DNA of 64,000 bases, from the NCBI RefSeq assembly GCF_000971975.1, contig NZ_LAQO01000002.1, positions 186,001 through 250,000 on the forward strand. The letters run 5' to 3'. Positions 61,094 to 64,000 of the stretch are shown in pieces (within the stretch, counting starts at the first letter, position 1; each line of letters begins with the position of its first letter). Source of the stretch: Paenibacillus algorifonticola. Its GTDB lineage: Bacteria > Bacillota > Bacilli > Paenibacillales > Paenibacillaceae. Made by a program: the position numbers and the translations under genes. Below the pieces are notes generated by a model. The model searched no databases. It was not told the origin of the DNA and saw only the letters and a list, made by a program, of their open reading frames with translations.

Positions 61094-61621
61094 GTGGAGG
61101 CGTTGTTCTGGGGCTGTCTGTTCGGCGGCGTGCTTTATGCAATTGTAAGCGTTATATTTGGCGATTTTCTAAGCTCTGCTTTTGACGGAGCGCTTGATTT
61201 CCTCGCCAGCGAGGGTTATGGCTGGCTTCAGCCTACCTCGCTCGTAGGCGGCATTACCGCCTTTGGCGGCGCAGGGCTGCTGCTGCAAAAATATTCACCA
61301 CTGACAGCTGGAATTGTCCTTGTAATTGCTGGGTTAGTCGCGATTGTCGCAGGCGGAGGCGTATATTTCCTATATGTGAAGCCGATGAGCGAAAGCGAAA
61401 ACTCCACAGCCGTCTCGATTCATGATTTTACCGGGCGGCTTGGCGAAGTATTGGTACCGATTCCGGCGATAGGCTGCGGCGAGGTGCTGATGCCGGCAGG
61501 CGCGGGATATTCCAATCAAATTGCCGCAAGCTTTGATGGCGAACCGATTCCAAGCGGCGTCCGCATTGTCGTGATTGAAGTAAAGGAGCATACGCTGTAT
61601 GTTTCTCAGCTTGAAATATAG
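61094..61621 (+). CDS. YuaF-like membrane protein (NfeD-related, flotillin partner)
   Basis: 175 residues: three or four N-terminal membrane segments, then a beta-rich domain (SIHDFTGRLGEVLVPIPAIG, SNQIAASFDG, VRIVVIEVKEHTLYVSQLEI) like NfeD/YuaF OB-fold domains. NfeD-like proteins are almost always beside a flotillin, as here. GTG start behind AAAGGGGGG. The stop codon TAG lies inside a repeat copy (R3), so the last two residues come from that element. Confidence 0.75.
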   Translation: MEALFWGCLFGGVLYAIVSVIFGDFLSSAFDGALDFLASEGYGWLQPTSLVGGITAFGGAGLLLQKYSPLTAGIVLVIAGLVAIVAGGGVYFLYVKPMSESENSTAVSIHDFTGRLGEVLVPIPAIGCGEVLMPAGAGYSNQIAASFDGEPIPSGVRIVVIEVKEHTLYVSQLEI

Positions 61622-61711
61622 GAAAGGATATGATTTCGCCATCCTTTCTCTATATTCTCGGAATGAAACGCGCCGCGCCGCCAGAGGACGGCGACAGCCG
61701 TTTCACCTTGA
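61614..61711 (+). repeat. Structured ~100-bp intergenic repeat, copy R3
   Basis: AAATATAGGAAAGGATATG ... CCATCCTTTCTCTATATTCTCGG ... GCGCCGCGCCGCC ... GCCGTTTCACCTTGA. Same layout as R1, R2 and R4. It overlaps the last codons of the YuaF-like gene. Confidence 0.85.
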
Positions 61712-61808
61712 ATTCTAAGAATTTATAATTCATCCTTATATCCGCTTAGAATTCTCCGACAAAGCTCTTCGCACGTCCCAGAAGGACGACGAAGTCGTTT
61801 TTGCTTGA
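61710..61808 (+). repeat. Diverged copy of the structured repeat, next to R3
   Basis: Follows R3 with a 10-bp perfect stem GAATTCTAAG/CTTAGAATTC (61710-61719/61745-61754) in place of the usual opening stem, then GTCC-CAGAA-GGAC and ACGAC-GAA-GTCGT, ending GTTTTTGCTTGA. The base pairs differ from those of R1-R4 but the stems are kept. Confidence 0.5.
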
Positions 61809-61856
61809 TCCACTGCTGTAACTGGCTATTTGACAAATAGAGAGGAGCTTGATACT

Positions 61857-63419
61857 ATGCCTGAATTTTTGCTTATTCCCATCATTGTTGTTGCTGTATT
61901 CGTTGTACTAGGACTCGCGTTCTGGGCCCGCTACAAAACCGTTAGCCCAGATGAGGCGATGATTGTTACAGGCTCATTTCTTGGAACACGCAATGTCATG
62001 ACGGATGATAGCGGCCGCCGCATTAAAATCGTCAGAGGCGGAGGTGCATTTATACTGCCAATCTTCCAGAAGGCCGAATTTCTTTCTTTGCTTTCCCATA
62101 AGCTTGATGTATCTACTCCGGAGGTCTATACGGAGCAGGGCGTTCCGGTTATGGCGGATGGCGTCGCGATCATTAAAATCGGCGGTATCGTTGAGGATGT
62201 CGCGACAGCTGCCGAGCAATTCATGGGCAAGCCGACAGAAGAGCTGAAAAGCGAAGCGCAGGAAGTGCTAGAAGGACATTTGCGGGCGATTCTTGGTTCA
62301 ATGACAGTAGAGGAAGTGTATCGTAACCGCGATCGATTTGCCCAAGAGGTGCAGAGCGTGGCGGCCAAAGACCTTAAAAAGATGGGACTGCAAATTGTCT
62401 CCTTTACGATTAAAGATTTGCGCGACAAGCACGGTTATCTGGATGCGCTCGGCAAGCCTCGTATTGCGGCAGTGAAGCGGGATGCGGATATTGCACAAGC
62501 CGAAGCGGTGCGGGATGCGAGAATCAAGAAGGCGAGTGCCGAAGAGGAAGGACAGAAGGCCGAGCTGCTGCGGGATACGAATATCGCAGAAGCGGAGAAA
62601 ATGAAAGAGCTCAAAGTCGCTTCCTTCAAAAAAGACCAGGATACCGCGAAGGCGGAAGCGGATCAGGCCTACGCCATTCAAGAAGCTCGTGCGAAGCAGA
62701 GCGTGGTTGAAGAGCAAATGAAAGTTGAGCTCGTACGTAAAGAACGGGAGATTGACCTCGAAGGAAAAGAAATTTTGCGCAGAGAGAAGCAATATGACGC
62801 CGAGGTGAAGAAAAAAGCGGATGCTGATCGTTATGCAGTCGAGCAGGCGGCAGAAGGGGAGAAATCCAAACGGCTGCGCGAGGCGGATGCGCTCCAGTAC
62901 AGCATCGAAGCTGAAGCGAAGGCTATGGCTGAGCAGAAGCGGCTGGATGGCTTGGCCGTAGCGGATGCTGAGCGCGCCAAAGGTACAGCGGAAGCCGAAG
63001 TGATCAGGCTGCGCGGTCTAGCGGAAGCTGAGGCGAAGGAAAAGCTGGCAGAGGCATTCGAGAAGTTCGGAGAGGCTGCGATTCTCGATATTATTGTGAA
63101 AATGCTGCCTGAGCTGGCAGGCAAGGTCGCTGAGCCAATCAAAGGCATTGATAAGCTGACGGTTGTCGATACCGGCAATGGCGAAGGGGCGATGCGTCTG
63201 AGCAACTACGTCACTTCCCTGATGGCAACAGCGCCAGAAATGCTGAAAAGTGTAGCAGGCATTGATGTTAATGCTTTAATGAAGGGATTGACGACGAAAA
63301 ATACTTCAGTCCCTGCTCCAGTGCCCACTGCTGCAGTTCCGGCGAAAGCTTCCTCAACGAGCGACACGTTGATTCAATTGCTGTCCTCGAAGGAATTGAG
63401 CCAAGACGAGAACGACTAG
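61857..63419 (+). CDS. floT: Flotillin-family SPFH protein
   Basis: 520 residues: an N-terminal hydrophobic hairpin (LLIPIIVVAVFVVLGLAFWA), the SPFH domain (about 30-210: GVPVMADGVAIIKIGGIVED, GSMTVEEVYRNRDRFAQEVQ) and a long Glu/Ala-rich flotillin coiled coil (about 220-430). A C-terminal tail follows. Makes membrane microdomains in Bacilli (YuaG). The start at 61857 is behind GAGGAG. It follows the YuaF-like gene with a repeat-filled gap of about 235 bp, unusual for this pair. Confidence 0.93.
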   Translation: MPEFLLIPIIVVAVFVVLGLAFWARYKTVSPDEAMIVTGSFLGTRNVMTDDSGRRIKIVRGGGAFILPIFQKAEFLSLLSHKLDVSTPEVYTEQGVPVMADGVAIIKIGGIVEDVATAAEQFMGKPTEELKSEAQEVLEGHLRAILGSMTVEEVYRNRDRFAQEVQSVAAKDLKKMGLQIVSFTIKDLRDKHGYLDALGKPRIAAVKRDADIAQAEAVRDARIKKASAEEEGQKAELLRDTNIAEAEKMKELKVASFKKDQDTAKAEADQAYAIQEARAKQSVVEEQMKVELVRKEREIDLEGKEILRREKQYDAEVKKKADADRYAVEQAAEGEKSKRLREADALQYSIEAEAKAMAEQKRLDGLAVADAERAKGTAEAEVIRLRGLAEAEAKEKLAEAFEKFGEAAILDIIVKMLPELAGKVAEPIKGIDKLTVVDTGNGEGAMRLSNYVTSLMATAPEMLKSVAGIDVNALMKGLTTKNTSVPAPVPTAAVPAKASSTSDTLIQLLSSKELSQDEND

Positions 63420-63438
63420 TCATAATAAGCAAACAAAA

Positions 63439-63474
63439 AAATCCCTGAGCATCATAGGATGACCAGGGATTTCC
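63439..63474. terminator. Terminator between floT and rpsD
   Basis: AAATCCCTG (63439-63447) pairs with CAGGGATTT (63464-63472); A7 precedes and T-rich sequence follows, so it may act on both strands. Confidence 0.75.
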
Positions 63475-63477
63475 TTT

Positions 63478-63580
63478 AAAATATAGGAAAGAATAGAATA
63501 TTCTAACGCTATCCTTTCTCTATATTTCTCGGAATGAAACGCGCCGCGCCGCCAGAGGACGGCGACAGCCGTTTCACCTT
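63478..63580 (+). repeat. Structured ~100-bp intergenic repeat, copy R4
   Basis: AAAATATAGGAAAGAATAG ... TATCCTTTCTCTATATTTCTCGG ... GCGCCGCGCCGCC ... GCCGTTTCACCTT. It ends immediately before the rpsD stop codon (63582-63584, minus strand). Confidence 0.85.
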
Positions 63581-63581
63581 A

Positions 63582-64000
63582 TTAACGGCTGTAGAACTCG
63601 ACGATTTGTTTAACGTCGATTTCTTGCGTCAACTCAGCACGTTCAGGGAAGCGAACATACTTGCCTTCAAGCGCTTGGTCGTTAAACTCAAGGTAGTTAG
63701 GCAGGTGATGACGGCCTTCCATAGCTTCTTTGATCGTTTTCAGACCACGGCTGCGCTCGCGCAGGCCGATTACGTCGTTAAGCGATACTGTGTAAGAAGC
63801 GATGTCGACTTTTTTGCCGTTAACTGTTACATGACCGTGAGATACCAATTGGCGCGCACCAGCACGCGAGTTGGACAGGCCAAGACGGTAAACGAGGTTA
63901 TCCAGACGGCTTTCCAAAAGCACGAGGAAGTTGTCGCCGGAAATACCTTTCATTTTAGCTGCTTTATCGAACAAGTTGCGGAATTGCTTCTCGTTCAAAC
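63582..64000 (-). CDS. rpsD: 30S ribosomal protein S4, C-terminal part (cut by window edge)
   Basis: The C-terminal 139 codons of S4. The S4 RNA-binding domain reads LLESRLDNLVYRLGLSNSRA, GARQLVSHGHVTVNGKKVD. The last residues are QIVEFYSR. Earlier residues of S4, and its start, lie beyond 64000; the first Met within the visible frame is internal. S4 nucleates assembly of the 30S subunit and usually represses its own mRNA. Confidence 0.95.
   Translation of the reverse strand, partial: LNEKQFRNLFDKAAKMKGISGDNFLVLLESRLDNLVYRLGLSNSRAGARQLVSHGHVTVNGKKVDIASYTVSLNDVIGLRERSRGLKTIKEAMEGRHHLPNYLEFNDQALEGKYVRFPERAELTQEIDVKQIVEFYSR

Overview
The window looks like a chromosomal segment of a spore-forming, moderate-GC Firmicute, most likely Paenibacillus. 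Pointers are strong AGGAGG-type ribosome binding sites, GTG/TTG starts, a YjcZ-type sporulation peptide, SLH and stalk-domain surface proteins, DUF1292 and DUF1054 proteins, CcpA, acuA/acuC/acsA and a YuaF/flotillin pair. The genus is an inference from gene content; no rRNA is present.

Layout. 0-5 kb: partial TetR regulator, membrane acyltransferase, Fic enzyme, and an ABC-F ATPase preceded by a short leader ORF and a terminator hairpin. 5-16 kb: housekeeping and surface genes (LysM, Bax-inhibitor-like, RNase H, ung, SLH, expansin), several very small genes, three tandem terminator-bearing repeats, tRNA-Val(GAC) followed by a possible integration scar, and an Orn/Lys/Arg decarboxylase. 16-29 kb: two MFS transporters, DinB, DUF1054, a two-component system divergent from an ABC-2 exporter, and an ECF sigma/DUF4179 pair. 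29-42.6 kb: gnd, aroK-aroA, a low-complexity Q/S/Y-rich protein, a PTS EIICBA plus enzyme I pair, ccpA and mtnN.

42.7-53.8 kb is the highlight: an 11-gene, tightly packed, one-direction operon built round a 57-residue LysW-type amino-group carrier protein (CxxC...CxxC and a C-terminal EETWGE). It also encodes a LysX ligase, a LysY reductase, a LysZ kinase fused to a LysK hydrolase, a two-subunit transketolase, a DegT-type aminotransferase with a shortened DegT-like partner, an MFS exporter, a second ATP-grasp ligase and a flavodoxin-fold oxidoreductase. It has none of the enzymes that would make alpha-aminoadipate, so it does not look like lysine biosynthesis. It resembles the carrier-protein route to diamino-dihydroxyheptanoate-type amino acids known from Streptomyces (vazabitide family), and I read it as a natural-product cluster for an unusual amino acid or small peptide.

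53.8-64 kb: acuC and acuA (no acuB), acsA with a near-perfect cre site at its promoter (CcpA is encoded 15 kb away), a class A penicillin-binding protein with fibronectin-like tail, a YuaF-like/flotillin pair, and the start-truncated rpsD at the right edge.

A ~100-bp intergenic repeat occurs in four close copies and two diverged ones, always in the same orientation. Its stems are kept while their bases change, which suggests a structured RNA or mobile element. One copy creates a false N-terminal extension on an MFS gene and another supplies the stop codon of the YuaF-like gene.
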